Assembly (NCBI GenBank): GCA_903873355.1
Contig: CAIQOG010000586.1
Span: 1 to 13,709, forward strand
Reading direction: 5' to 3'
Length of the DNA: 13,709 nucleotides
Origin: an uncultured Bacteroidales bacterium
GTDB taxonomy: Bacteria; Bacteroidota; Bacteroidia; Bacteroidales; Paludibacteraceae
A program made the position numbers and the translations under genes. Shown in pieces: positions 1 to 6,859 of the stretch; the stretch's first letter is position 1; each line of letters opens with the position of its first letter. The notes beneath the pieces were generated by a model. It was given only the letters and a program-made list of their open reading frames with translations, was not told the origin of the DNA and made no database searches.

Positions 1-1608
1 ATTACCTTCACCTGTCAAACGTGGTGCAAACCAGGTGGTTGGCCAAGTTTTGTTGGTACGGTCGTCCAATATTTTGTGAACTTCTGCAGGAATTTCAACC
101 GTCCATCCTTCAGCTAGTTGAAGAACCGGTCCAAGACCTTTTATCAGGTTGATACGAGCCATTGTCACGGGCATTCCGCCTTTTGTCAGGAAGTTTGAAG
201 AATATCCACCGCCACGGAAATATTCACCTTCGGCCGGATACCAGGTTGTTGCATCCAGTGTTTTCTGAACTTCTTCCTCTGTAATTTCCCAGAATGGTTT
301 CATCGCTGGCTTGCCATCAATTGTTTGCTCGCCACTACCGTCTAATGCTGCAGAGCCTGAGTTGATTAGGTGAATCAAACCGTTTGCGCCCAATCCCTTT
401 AATTTATGACCGGTTACACGTTCAACCGCTTCAGGACTCCAATAGGTGCGTACATCAGCAAATACCTGAGCAGTGTTAGTTAATAATTTACCAAACAACA
501 TTGCCACACCGTTCAAGGAATCATTCTCGGTTGCTACAATAAATGCTTCACGAATACCATTCCAATCAAACGAAGTATTCAGAATTGCTTCCGAGAAATC
601 TCCGTTTGGCATAAAGTCAGTCCATTGACGTTGTCCCTGGAAACCGGAAGCAATAGCATTGTGCCCCAAGGCTTCTTCACCAAATCCGAGTTCACGAAGT
701 TTCGGATTACCAATCATTAAATCGCGAATAATCAATGTCATTTTCACCACAAATTCCCATTCCTGATCGAGAACTTCACGCGATTTCGTTGTGTGTGGAG
801 GATTGGTGTTTTTCCCTTCTTTCGATTTGCAATTTTTCACTGTCCAATCCATCGCTTTTTTGAATTCTTCCGGATCATAAATTCCGAGTTTCTCACGACG
901 TAGAATTTCGCTCATATCAACATATTCGTTACGCATTCCAAGATATTCCTGAAAGAAATCAGCATTCACAATAGAACCTGCGATTCCCATTGATACTGAG
1001 CCAATTGAAAGATAGGATTTTCCTTTTAACGTTGCTGCAGCGATACCAGCTTTAGCAAAACGCAATAATTTTTCCTGAACATCGGCAGGGATTGAATTAT
1101 CGCCACCATCCTGAACATCGCGACCATAAATTCCAAATGCCGGTAACCCTTTCTGGTTATGTCCGGCCAATGCTGCAGCTAGATAAACTGCTCCGGGACG
1201 CTCTGTTCCGTTGAAACCCCAAACTGCTTTAATAGTATGTGGGTCAACATCAATTGTTTCGCTACCATAACACCAGCATGGCGTAACGGTGATAGTTACA
1301 GAAACTCCTTCTTTTTTGAATTTTTCGGCACAAGCTGCTGCTTCTTCAACGCGACCGATTGTTGTATCAGCCATTACACATTCCACAGGAGTGCCATCGC
1401 TGTATTTTAAATTTGAACTGAGGAAATTAGCCAGATTGAGAGCCATATTCATAGTTTGATTTTCCAATGATTCACGCACGCCACCCTGACGGGCATCAAT
1501 TGTTGGACGAATACCAATTTTTGGATTGTCACCCTGAAGGCGACCGCTTTTTTCATTTCTGATTTGTGCAGTTGAAGTGTATTCTCCTGCAATTGAACCT
1601 GCTTTCAT
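1..1608 (-). CDS. fucI: L-fucose isomerase, C-terminus cut by window edge
   Basis: Ketol isomerase converting L-fucose to L-fuculose (and D-arabinose to D-ribulose), the first intracellular step of fucose breakdown; cytoplasmic and metal-dependent. The frame is open from ATG at 1608 to the edge, giving 536 codons of a protein of about 590. It aligns throughout with E. coli FucI as I recall it: [57 protein letters not shown]. The metal ligands of the family are visible as Glu361 (ATEND) and Asp385 (FADVRTYW), offset by 24 from E. coli Glu337 and Asp361. The third ligand (E. coli His528) lies beyond the edge. The N-terminus carries about 22 extra residues with no internal Met that could serve as start, so the extension is probably real. 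It lies 86 nt downstream of fucR on the same strand, with a FucR operator copy between. Confidence 0.96.
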   Translation of the reverse strand, partial: MKAGSIAGEYTSTAQIRNEKSGRLQGDNPKIGIRPTIDARQGGVRESLENQTMNMALNLANFLSSNLKYSDGTPVECVMADTTIGRVEEAAACAEKFKKEGVSVTITVTPCWCYGSETIDVDPHTIKAVWGFNGTERPGAVYLAAALAGHNQKGLPAFGIYGRDVQDGGDNSIPADVQEKLLRFAKAGIAAATLKGKSYLSIGSVSMGIAGSIVNADFFQEYLGMRNEYVDMSEILRREKLGIYDPEEFKKAMDWTVKNCKSKEGKNTNPPHTTKSREVLDQEWEFVVKMTLIIRDLMIGNPKLRELGFGEEALGHNAIASGFQGQRQWTDFMPNGDFSEAILNTSFDWNGIREAFIVATENDSLNGVAMLFGKLLTNTAQVFADVRTYWSPEAVERVTGHKLKGLGANGLIHLINSGSAALDGSGEQTIDGKPAMKPFWEITEEEVQKTLDATTWYPAEGEYFRGGGYSSNFLTKGGMPVTMARINLIKGLGPVLQLAEGWTVEIPAEVHKILDDRTNKTWPTTWFAPRLTGEGN

Positions 1609-1646
1609 GATTTATTATTTTAAAGTGTTTGTTTTTATTGTATTTT

Positions 1647-1666
1647 TACTATGCTGAACTGTGCTG
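1647..1666 (-). promoter_or_regulatory. FucR operator before fucI (tandem 10-bp repeat)
   Basis: On the minus strand this reads CAGCACAGTT followed by CAGCATAGTA. It is a tandem direct repeat of about one helical turn and the weakest of the three copies in the window (the others are at 2685-2704 and 6809-6828). Unlike the other two, no TAnnTTTG box precedes it, so fucI may be read through from fucR with this site acting as an internal operator, or may have a degenerate promoter. Assignment to FucR is inferred from the distribution of the copies. Confidence 0.7.
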
Positions 1667-1694
1667 TTTTATAATTAAAAAAAATAGTCAGTGT

Positions 1695-2678
1695 TTAAAT
1701 AGAGTTTCTTATAATTAACTCCGTAGGTAAATATTCTTGTATTGGTTGTTTTGTAGTTATAAACCTGGCGGCCTTTTCGCCCATTAAACCAAAATCAATA
1801 CTTATAGCTGAAATTCCATTTTCGATTACTTCGAGAATTGGATTATCATTATATGCAATCAATCCAATATCACTTCCAACAGAAAGTCTGGCAGAATCTG
1901 CATCTTTAATAATTTTCACCATATCTTCAGGTAGAATGCATAGATAAACTGTTCCTGCTTCAACTCCATGCCAGTCTGAATCTTTACGAAATACTTCAAA
2001 AAACAAATTATTTTCCTTGCAAAATCGCACAAAATAGTCAATCGCACTAATCGGGTGACAAAGTTCTTCAGGAAAAACAAACGAAAATTTTCTATATTTC
2101 TTTAATAAATTACGACATGAACTCAGACAATCATAAAACGATTTCTCAAAATCCTGACATATATATGAATATGAAGATTTTTCAAAGTTGCCAAAATCAA
2201 GAAGAAGTAGCTTATTGTTCGGAATTGAATTTAATGCCTCTGAAAAATGCTCATTCGAAAAATTCATAACAACGTACATACTATAGCTTCCGACACTTTC
2301 ACGCACGATAGTTTCGAACAAATGTTCATTGTATTGGTGAAACAGCAAATCCACCTTGTAGTTGACTGGCAAATTGGCTACAAACCGGTGATATAAATTT
2401 TGTTTAAATGCTGAATAGGTATCAAGCAGAAGTAAAACGCGATTTACCTCACCTGTAACAAAATACCCTTTTTGAGGTGTTGAATCGATTAATCCCCTTT
2501 TCTTTAATTCATTATATGCTTTAAAAACTGTATCGCGCGAAACTTTGTGAATCGAACTTGATTCGTTAATCGATGGCAAATTGTCACCCATCTTCAATTT
2601 CCCCTGCATGATAGACATACTTATGCCATCAGCCAATGATTTAATTTTTGAAGTTGAATGAGTGAACTTGATCTCCAT
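1695..2678 (-). CDS. fucR: GntR-family transcriptional regulator of fucose genes
   Basis: Transcription factor of 327 aa. Residues about 8-76 form a GntR winged helix: the segment SRDTVFKAYNELKKRGLI is the recognition-helix region, and the wing ends in KGYFV. The rest resembles a LacI-type periplasmic-binding fold (SDIGLIAYNDNPILEVI, ISAISIDFGLMGEKAARFI), as expected for a sugar-responsive regulator and as in Bacteroides FucR. Known for that family: B. thetaiotaomicron FucR represses the fucose operon and responds to L-fucose. Visible here: the gene is directly upstream of fucI on the same strand, and a repeated operator-like sequence occurs before fucR, fucI and fucP, implying autoregulation. 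The ATG at 2678 is preferred because the operator and -7 box lie just upstream. The fuco-specific name rests on context and general similarity, so a paralogue for another deoxysugar is possible. Confidence 0.85.
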   Translation of the reverse strand: MEIKFTHSTSKIKSLADGISMSIMQGKLKMGDNLPSINESSSIHKVSRDTVFKAYNELKKRGLIDSTPQKGYFVTGEVNRVLLLLDTYSAFKQNLYHRFVANLPVNYKVDLLFHQYNEHLFETIVRESVGSYSMYVVMNFSNEHFSEALNSIPNNKLLLLDFGNFEKSSYSYICQDFEKSFYDCLSSCRNLLKKYRKFSFVFPEELCHPISAIDYFVRFCKENNLFFEVFRKDSDWHGVEAGTVYLCILPEDMVKIIKDADSARLSVGSDIGLIAYNDNPILEVIENGISAISIDFGLMGEKAARFITTKQPIQEYLPTELIIRNSI

Positions 2679-2684
2679 GAATTT

Positions 2685-2704
2685 AGCTGTGCTGAACTGT
2701 GCTG
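2685..2704 (-). promoter_or_regulatory. FucR operator before fucR (tandem 10-bp repeat)
   Basis: On the minus strand this reads CAGCACAGTT then CAGCACAGCT. It begins immediately after the last base of the -7 box, so it covers the expected transcription start and would let a bound repressor block initiation. The position next to its own gene implies autoregulation. Confidence 0.75.
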
Positions 2705-2712
2705 CAAAAATA
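2705..2712 (-). promoter_or_regulatory. fucR promoter -7 box
   Basis: TATTTTTG on the minus strand matches the Bacteroidota sigma consensus TAnnTTTG. It is directly followed by the operator, with the fucR ATG about 27 nt further on. No TTG at the usual 19-21 nt spacing is present; the nearest, within TTGTTCAACA, gives 16 nt. Confidence 0.6.
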
Positions 2713-2721
2713 GTTGGTATT

Positions 2722-2731
2722 TGTTGAACAA
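2722..2731. promoter_or_regulatory. Shared dyad TGTTGAACAA upstream of fucR promoter
   Basis: The ten bases TGTTGAACAA occur identically upstream of fucP (6754-6763). The core TGTT-G-AACA is an odd-length dyad. It could be a binding site for a second factor common to both FucR-controlled promoters, but its distance to the -7 box differs (9 versus 37 nt), which weakens the case. Confidence 0.35.
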
Positions 2732-2846
2732 TATATGTTGAAAGTTATGTTTAAAAACATATTTTGAAGAAATATTTCCATGTATAATATTAATGTCAAA
2801 ATTACCGAAATTTTCCGTTCTATTATTCATAAATTATTTTAAAAGA

Positions 2847-2877
2847 TTGCGACAGAAATAAAATATAATTATTTTTG
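2847..2877 (+). promoter_or_regulatory. Promoter of the LacI-family regulator gene
   Basis: TTG at 2847-2849, a 20-nt spacer and TATTTTTG at 2870-2877 fit the Bacteroidota consensus (TTG, 19-21 nt, TAnnTTTG). Transcription would start near 2884, leaving a leader of about 16 nt. This supports ATG 2900 as the start rather than the in-frame TTG at 2885. Confidence 0.75.
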
Positions 2878-2890
2878 CACACGTTTGTAT
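2875..2890 (+). promoter_or_regulatory. LacI-type operator before the lacI-family gene
   Basis: TTGCACACGTTTGTAT is an imperfect dyad around CG. It shares its first ten bases with the perfect palindrome before fucU (3932-3948). It overlaps the end of the -7 box and the predicted start site, the layout expected for autorepression. Confidence 0.65.
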
Positions 2891-2899
2891 TTTGGAAAT

Positions 2900-3910
2900 A
2901 TGAAGAAAAGAATCACGATAAAAGATATTGCCCGGGAGTTGAGTATCCATCATTCAACCGTTTCGCGTGCATTGCGCAACGACCCTCGTGTAAATGAAAA
3001 AACACGTGACATTGTGCTGGCATATGCTCAGGAACATGAATATCAAACAAATATGAATGCTGTTCAGTTGCGTGGAACCGGCAATAATGCTATTGCGCTA
3101 ATTGTTCCGAACATCAATCACAGTTTTTTTTCAGATATTGTAAGTAAACTCACCAATCTGGCTTATGAAAAGGGTTATGTAATTTCAGTTTTCCAGTCGA
3201 ACGAAAAATACCTGCAGGAAAAAGAAATAATCAACACAATCATACAACACAATTTTGCCGGAGTTATAGTTTCCATTGCGAAAGACACAGTAAACAGCGA
3301 CCACTTCAGACTGCTCGAAAAGTTTGGAATTCCTTTTGTATTTTTCGACCGGGTTTGTGAAGATATTAATTCACCAAAAGTTTTGGTAAACAATTTTGAT
3401 ATTACGTTTTCTGCAACTGAACATCTTATCAATAAAGGATATAAACGCATTGCTCACATTACCGGAGCTACCGAAATTAATGTATTCAGAGACAGACACA
3501 GAGGATATATTGCAGCTATTCAAAAACATGAACTGGAATATATAAACCCCATAGTTACGACTGATGAATTTACGATGGATCTAGGAAAAAAAATCTTTTC
3601 GGATTTAGTTTATTCACAAAACATACCCGACGCAATTATCTGTTCATCAATTAATTTGACTATGGGAATCTTATTTGAAACTCGTAAAAGAGGGATAAAT
3701 ATTCCTGCTGATTTGGGACTGATTACTTTTGGAAACATTCTGGCTTCTGAAATTATTCAACCTCAGATTAGCTCAATAGAACAACCTGAAACTGAAATTG
3801 CTGAGCTTTCATTCGAATTACTTGAAAAATTAATTTCTGATAAAAATTCGTTGAATATAAACGACGTCAAAGTAGTTAAATCTCAATTAATCATACGAGA
3901 ATCGTGTTAA
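2900..3910 (+). CDS. LacI-family transcriptional regulator
   Basis: DNA-binding regulator of 336 aa. Residues 4-25 (ITIKDIARELSIHHSTVSRA) are the LacI helix-turn-helix, followed by the hinge region near residues 48-60. Residues about 63 to the end form the type I periplasmic-binding sugar sensor, with IALIVPNINHSFFSDIV, FFDR, GYKRIAHITGA, RHRGYIAA and DLGLITFGN. The usual length for the family is about 335. An in-frame TTG at 2885 would add five residues but lies inside the operator and at the transcription start, so ATG 2900 is chosen. The gene is divergent from fucR (221 nt between starts) and is followed 52 nt later by fucU, with a palindromic operator in the gap. It probably represses itself and the fucU-adh-akr genes. 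The inducer is unknown; fucose or a pathway intermediate is a reasonable guess. Confidence 0.92.
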   Translation: MKKRITIKDIARELSIHHSTVSRALRNDPRVNEKTRDIVLAYAQEHEYQTNMNAVQLRGTGNNAIALIVPNINHSFFSDIVSKLTNLAYEKGYVISVFQSNEKYLQEKEIINTIIQHNFAGVIVSIAKDTVNSDHFRLLEKFGIPFVFFDRVCEDINSPKVLVNNFDITFSATEHLINKGYKRIAHITGATEINVFRDRHRGYIAAIQKHELEYINPIVTTDEFTMDLGKKIFSDLVYSQNIPDAIICSSINLTMGILFETRKRGINIPADLGLITFGNILASEIIQPQISSIEQPETEIAELSFELLEKLISDKNSLNINDVKVVKSQLIIRESC

Positions 3911-3931
3911 TTATTAAACAAGCATAAACCA

Positions 3932-3948
3932 TTGCACACGTGTGCTAA
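3932..3948 (+). promoter_or_regulatory. LacI-type operator before fucU (perfect palindrome)
   Basis: The core GCACACGTGTGC (3934-3945) is a perfect 12-bp palindrome with a central CG, the usual architecture of LacI-family operators. It lies between the lacI stop and the fucU ATG and shares TTGCACACGT with the site before lacI. No good TAnnTTTG box is seen, only a poor CATTG, so it may act on an internal weak promoter or as a roadblock in a lacI-fucU transcript. Confidence 0.75.
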
Positions 3949-3962
3949 TAAAATCAAATTTT

Positions 3963-4394
3963 ATGTTAAAAGGAATTTCCCCTCTAGTAAGTCCTGAACT
4001 GTTATCAGTTTTGGCACGTATGGGTCATGGCGACGAAATTATTCTTGCTGATGCTCATTTTCCAGGCGAAACATTCAACGGACGCGTACTCCGTGCCGAT
4101 GGACTTCGCATCCCTGAATTGTTAGCGGCTATTTTACCGCTTTTTGAACTTGATGCCTACGTTGCACATCCATTGGCCATGATGGCAGCTGTTCCCGGAG
4201 ATACTCTTGATCCAACCGTTGAAGAATCGTACCTTAAGAGTATTCGCATCACAAATCCAAATGCACCTGCCATTGAACGTATCGACCGTTTTGCTTTTTA
4301 TGACCGTGCAAAATTAGCTTTCGCTGTAGTTATGACAGGCGAGACAGCAAAATACGGAAATATTCTTCTGAAAAAAGGAGTAACGCCATGCTGA
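3963..4394 (+). CDS. fucU: L-fucose mutarotase
   Basis: Interconverts the alpha and beta anomers of L-fucose (RbsD/FucU family) so that incoming sugar becomes substrate for the isomerase. The product is 143 aa against 140 in E. coli, with near-identical blocks: [58 protein letters not shown] and [11 protein letters not shown]. The conserved His in MGHGDEI and the Tyr in RFAFYDRA, which belong to the family's active site, are both present. An upstream in-frame GTG at 3942 lies inside the palindromic operator and is rejected in favour of ATG 3963. Its place behind a LacI-type operator rather than a FucR site is the odd point, because the isomerase and permease carry FucR sites. Confidence 0.96.
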   Translation: MLKGISPLVSPELLSVLARMGHGDEIILADAHFPGETFNGRVLRADGLRIPELLAAILPLFELDAYVAHPLAMMAAVPGDTLDPTVEESYLKSIRITNPNAPAIERIDRFAFYDRAKLAFAVVMTGETAKYGNILLKKGVTPC

Positions 4395-4419
4395 ATATTG
4401 GATTACAATTAACTTGTTC

Positions 4420-4500
4420 ATTGGTTAAATAGCTGAGATATAGAAAGTAAAGGTTCTTACTATTTGATGAACCTATTTACCGATGAACTGATTAACCAAT
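4420..4500. repeat. Imperfect inverted repeat cluster between fucU and adh
   Basis: ATTGGTTAA (4420-4428) pairs with TTAACCAAT (4492-4500), and inside it AGGTTC (4451-4456) pairs with GAACCT (4469-4474). Degenerate copies of GTTCATyGGTwAAATAG occur on both strands within the span. The stems are too broken and lack a T tract, so this does not look like a terminator. It resembles the short degenerate intergenic repeats often seen in Bacteroidota genomes. Confidence 0.5.
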
Positions 4501-4519
4501 CAACCAAAAACATATTAAA

Positions 4520-5581
4520 ATGTCATTTAAATCAAAAGCTGCTTATTTACCGGGAAACAGCACCGTCGTTTTCAAAGATGTAGAATTTCCAAAACCCGGA
4601 CATGGAGAAGTTCTGCTCAAAGTAAAATCATCTACTATTTGCGGTAGCGATATTCGCGCTATCTATCGCGAACACCTTGGCAAAGGTCCAGAAGGATATC
4701 AAAATAAAATCTGTGGTCACGAACCAGCGGGGCAAATTATCTCTTGCGGTCCTGGCATGAAACGTTTCAAAGAAGGCGACCGTGTGGTGGTTTACCACAT
4801 TTCGGGCTGCGGTTGTTGTAACGATTGTCGTCGTGGTTACATGATTTCGTGCAAAAGCGAATCGCGTGCAGCTTACGGTTGGCAACGCGATGGTGGTATG
4901 GCTGAGTACATGATTGCCGAAGAAAAAGACCTTGTTCTTTTGCCGGACAGTCTTACTTATACCGATGGAGCTCAAATTGCCTGCGGTTTTGGTACTGTGT
5001 ACGAAGGTTTGGAAAAAATTGGTATCTGTGGTAACGATGCTGTGTTGGTAACCGGTCTTGGCCCAGTTGGTTTGGCTGCTTTGATGCTTGCTAAAGCCAT
5101 GGGTGCTCAAAAACTGATTGGTGTTGATACCGTTGCAGAGCGTTGTCAGATTGCAAAAGATCTTGGTTTGGCCGATGAAGTATTCGTGTCAGGACCAGAC
5201 GTGATGGAAAAAGTAATGGCTGCAACCAACGGAAAAGGCTATGAGCGTACTGTTGATTGCTCAGGTCATACTTCAGGCCGTCAACTTTGTATCCGTGCTA
5301 CCCGTCAGTGGGGAAAAATGGTAATGATTGGTGAAGGTGGAACTGTTGAGTTCAACCCAAGTCCGGACATTATCCACGATCAAAAAACCATTTACGGTTC
5401 ATGGGTAACATCCATTTGGCGCATGGAAGAACTGGTTGAGCGTATCGAACGCTGGGGAATTCACCCTGAAGATTTGGTTACACACCGCTTCCAGTTACAA
5501 CAAGCACCTGAGGCATACTCGCTTATGGCCGAAGGTAAATGTGGTAAAGTAGCCATTGTTTTTGACGAAGAAATCAAGTAA
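4520..5581 (+). CDS. Zinc-dependent alcohol dehydrogenase (MDR family)
   Basis: Cytoplasmic medium-chain dehydrogenase/reductase, 353 aa, oxidising an alcohol or sugar or reducing an aldehyde with a nicotinamide cofactor. Catalytic zinc ligands: Cys41 (TICGSD), His67 and Glu68 (GHEPAG), and Cys155 (ACGFGT). The structural zinc lobe is complete: Cys97, Cys100, Cys103 and Cys111. The Rossmann motif is GLGPVG (179-184), with Asp203 (GVDT) at the end of the second strand, which favours NAD(H) over NADP(H). The substrate cannot be read from sequence. Given the fucose context, lactaldehyde/propanediol or a sugar (a fucose dehydrogenase-like role) are candidates. It starts 125 nt after fucU with no obvious promoter and is followed by an aldo/keto reductase, so it probably belongs to the LacI-controlled unit. 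Confidence 0.9.
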   Translation: MSFKSKAAYLPGNSTVVFKDVEFPKPGHGEVLLKVKSSTICGSDIRAIYREHLGKGPEGYQNKICGHEPAGQIISCGPGMKRFKEGDRVVVYHISGCGCCNDCRRGYMISCKSESRAAYGWQRDGGMAEYMIAEEKDLVLLPDSLTYTDGAQIACGFGTVYEGLEKIGICGNDAVLVTGLGPVGLAALMLAKAMGAQKLIGVDTVAERCQIAKDLGLADEVFVSGPDVMEKVMAATNGKGYERTVDCSGHTSGRQLCIRATRQWGKMVMIGEGGTVEFNPSPDIIHDQKTIYGSWVTSIWRMEELVERIERWGIHPEDLVTHRFQLQQAPEAYSLMAEGKCGKVAIVFDEEIK

Positions 5582-5582
5582 G

Positions 5583-5614
5583 ATTTACCATTTTTTCAAT
5601 TACTATTTACCATT
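5583..5614. repeat. Short direct repeat ATTTACCATT between adh and akr
   Basis: ATTTACCATT occurs at 5583-5592 and 5605-5614 (22-nt period). The following bases, TTGATTCTTGGTTCTAAC (5637-5654), are also repetitive in character. Related GGTAAATAG words occur in the fucU-adh gap, which suggests one family of decayed intergenic repeats. Confidence 0.4.
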
Positions 5615-5672
5615 GAACCGGAGTCGTATATTAGTCTTGATTCTTGGTTCTAACATCAAAAAATCTAATTAC

Positions 5673-6677
5673 ATGCAAACAATAGATGCTTCAAAAGTTC
5701 CTTTTAAAACGCTTTATACCGGCGATAAAATTCCGGTAATTGGGTTGGGAACATTCGGCTCAGACAATTACGATGCCGAAACCATTGCGCAAGCAGTGAA
5801 AACGGCTATAAAAATGGGCTATCGTCATATCGACTGTGCCTCAGTTTATGGCAATGAAAAAGAAATCGGTGCTGCATTACAGGAAGTTTTTGCCGAAGGA
5901 ATTGTGACTCGTGAAGAGCTTTGGATTACTTCAAAGGTGTGGAACGACAAACACAAACAGGTAGTTGAATCGTGCAAGCAAACCTTGGCCGATTTACAAC
6001 TTAATTACCTCGATTTGTATCTGGTTCACTGGCCTTTCCCGAACTTCCACCCACCAAAATGTGATGTAAGCACCCGTCAAAAAGATGCTGTACCTTATAT
6101 TCATGCCGATTATATGAAAACCTGGGCGCAAATGGAAAGTTTGGTTGACGCCGGTTTGGTAAGAAACATTGGAACTTCAAATGTGACGATTCCTAAAATG
6201 AAACTGATTTTGCGTGATTGTAAAATTAAACCGGTATTGAACGAAATGGAAATTCACCCACACTTCCAACAACCTGAGTTGTATCAGTACATGAAAGATA
6301 ATGGCGTGGAAGTAATTGGTTACAGTCCGATTGGCTCGCCTGGTCGTCCGGTACGTGATAAAACACCGGAAGATACTGTGGACATGGAAGATCCGGTTAT
6401 CGTTGCTATTGCTGAACGACTTGGAGTTCATCCGGCTGTTGTTTGCCTGAAATGGGCAGTGCAACGTGGTCAGATCACCATTCCATTCTCTGTAAAAACC
6501 GATAAAATGTACAACAATCTGAAAGGTATCACCGAAGGTCCGTTGACTGAAGAAGAAATGGTGGCTGTTTCGAAAATCGATAAAAACTGCCGTTTGATTA
6601 AAGGTCAGGTGTTTACGTGGGAAGCAGCTAAAGGCTGGGAAGATTTGTGGGATTTGAAAGGTGAAATAACCAAATAA
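5673..6677 (+). CDS. Aldo/keto reductase
   Basis: NAD(P)H-dependent carbonyl reductase of 334 aa with a TIM-barrel fold, cytoplasmic. The catalytic tetrad of the family is visible: Asp54 (HIDCA), Tyr59 (VYGNEKEIG), Lys88 (TSKVW) and His119 (LVHWP). The cofactor-phosphate loop region reads IPFSVKTDKMYNN, a variant of the usual IPKS. The frame is open 39 codons further upstream, but those codons fall in repeat-like intergenic sequence, so ATG 5673 is the start. It follows the zinc dehydrogenase by 91 nt. A pair of oxidoreductases here suggests aldehyde handling, for example lactaldehyde from fuculose-1-phosphate cleavage, or an oxidative branch. Some aldo/keto reductases are known to act as fucose/galactose dehydrogenases, but this sequence does not allow that choice to be made. 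Confidence 0.92.
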   Translation: MQTIDASKVPFKTLYTGDKIPVIGLGTFGSDNYDAETIAQAVKTAIKMGYRHIDCASVYGNEKEIGAALQEVFAEGIVTREELWITSKVWNDKHKQVVESCKQTLADLQLNYLDLYLVHWPFPNFHPPKCDVSTRQKDAVPYIHADYMKTWAQMESLVDAGLVRNIGTSNVTIPKMKLILRDCKIKPVLNEMEIHPHFQQPELYQYMKDNGVEVIGYSPIGSPGRPVRDKTPEDTVDMEDPVIVAIAERLGVHPAVVCLKWAVQRGQITIPFSVKTDKMYNNLKGITEGPLTEEEMVAVSKIDKNCRLIKGQVFTWEAAKGWEDLWDLKGEITK

Positions 6678-6753
6678 ACCTTCTTTTAAAGATTTCGGAT
6701 TCACTAATTTCCAAAAAAAAATGATTCCTTTTTTTTTACTTTCAACAATTTCA

Positions 6754-6763
6754 TGTTGAACAA
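6754..6763. promoter_or_regulatory. Shared dyad TGTTGAACAA upstream of fucP
   Basis: Identical to 2722-2731 before fucR. Here it is part of ATGTTG-AA-CAACAT (6753-6766). It also overlaps a 7-bp hairpin TTCAACA/TGTTGAA (6741-6760), so an alternative reading is a weak terminator of the preceding gene, with a T run at 6769-6774. Confidence 0.35.
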
Positions 6764-6800
6764 CATAATTTTTTGATAGTTATATATTCAAAGCAAATTC

Positions 6801-6808
6801 TATCTTTG
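6801..6808 (+). promoter_or_regulatory. fucP promoter -7 box
   Basis: TATCTTTG fits TAnnTTTG and abuts the FucR operator exactly as at fucR. The nearest upstream TTG (6773-6775) is 25 nt away, longer than usual, so the -33 element is uncertain. The predicted leader to ATG 6860 is about 45 nt. Confidence 0.65.
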
Positions 6809-6828
6809 CAGCACAGTTCAGCACAGTC
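6809..6828 (+). promoter_or_regulatory. FucR operator before fucP (tandem 10-bp repeat)
   Basis: CAGCACAGTT followed by CAGCACAGTC: two units differing at one base, directly after the -7 box and over the expected start site. This is the best of the three copies and links the permease to fucR and fucI, which lie 4-5 kb away on the other strand. Confidence 0.8.
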
Positions 6829-6859
6829 AAATAATAATTCTAAAACCACAATTCGAACA

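Noticed and set aside
2621..2830. 69-codon minus-strand frame over the fucR-lacI gap
   Set aside because: It overlaps the fucR start in another frame and includes the operator and promoter; no recognisable protein.
4451..4474. AGGTTC/GAACCT hairpin as a terminator after fucU
   Set aside because: Only 6 bp of stem with a 12-nt loop and no T run; better seen as part of the repeat cluster.
4628..5110. 160-codon minus-strand frame
   Set aside because: Antisense shadow of the zinc dehydrogenase; Thr/Asn/His-rich with no motif.
6773..6859. N-terminal extension of fucP
   Set aside because: It would translate the -7 box and the FucR operator; the family N-terminus begins at ATG 6860.
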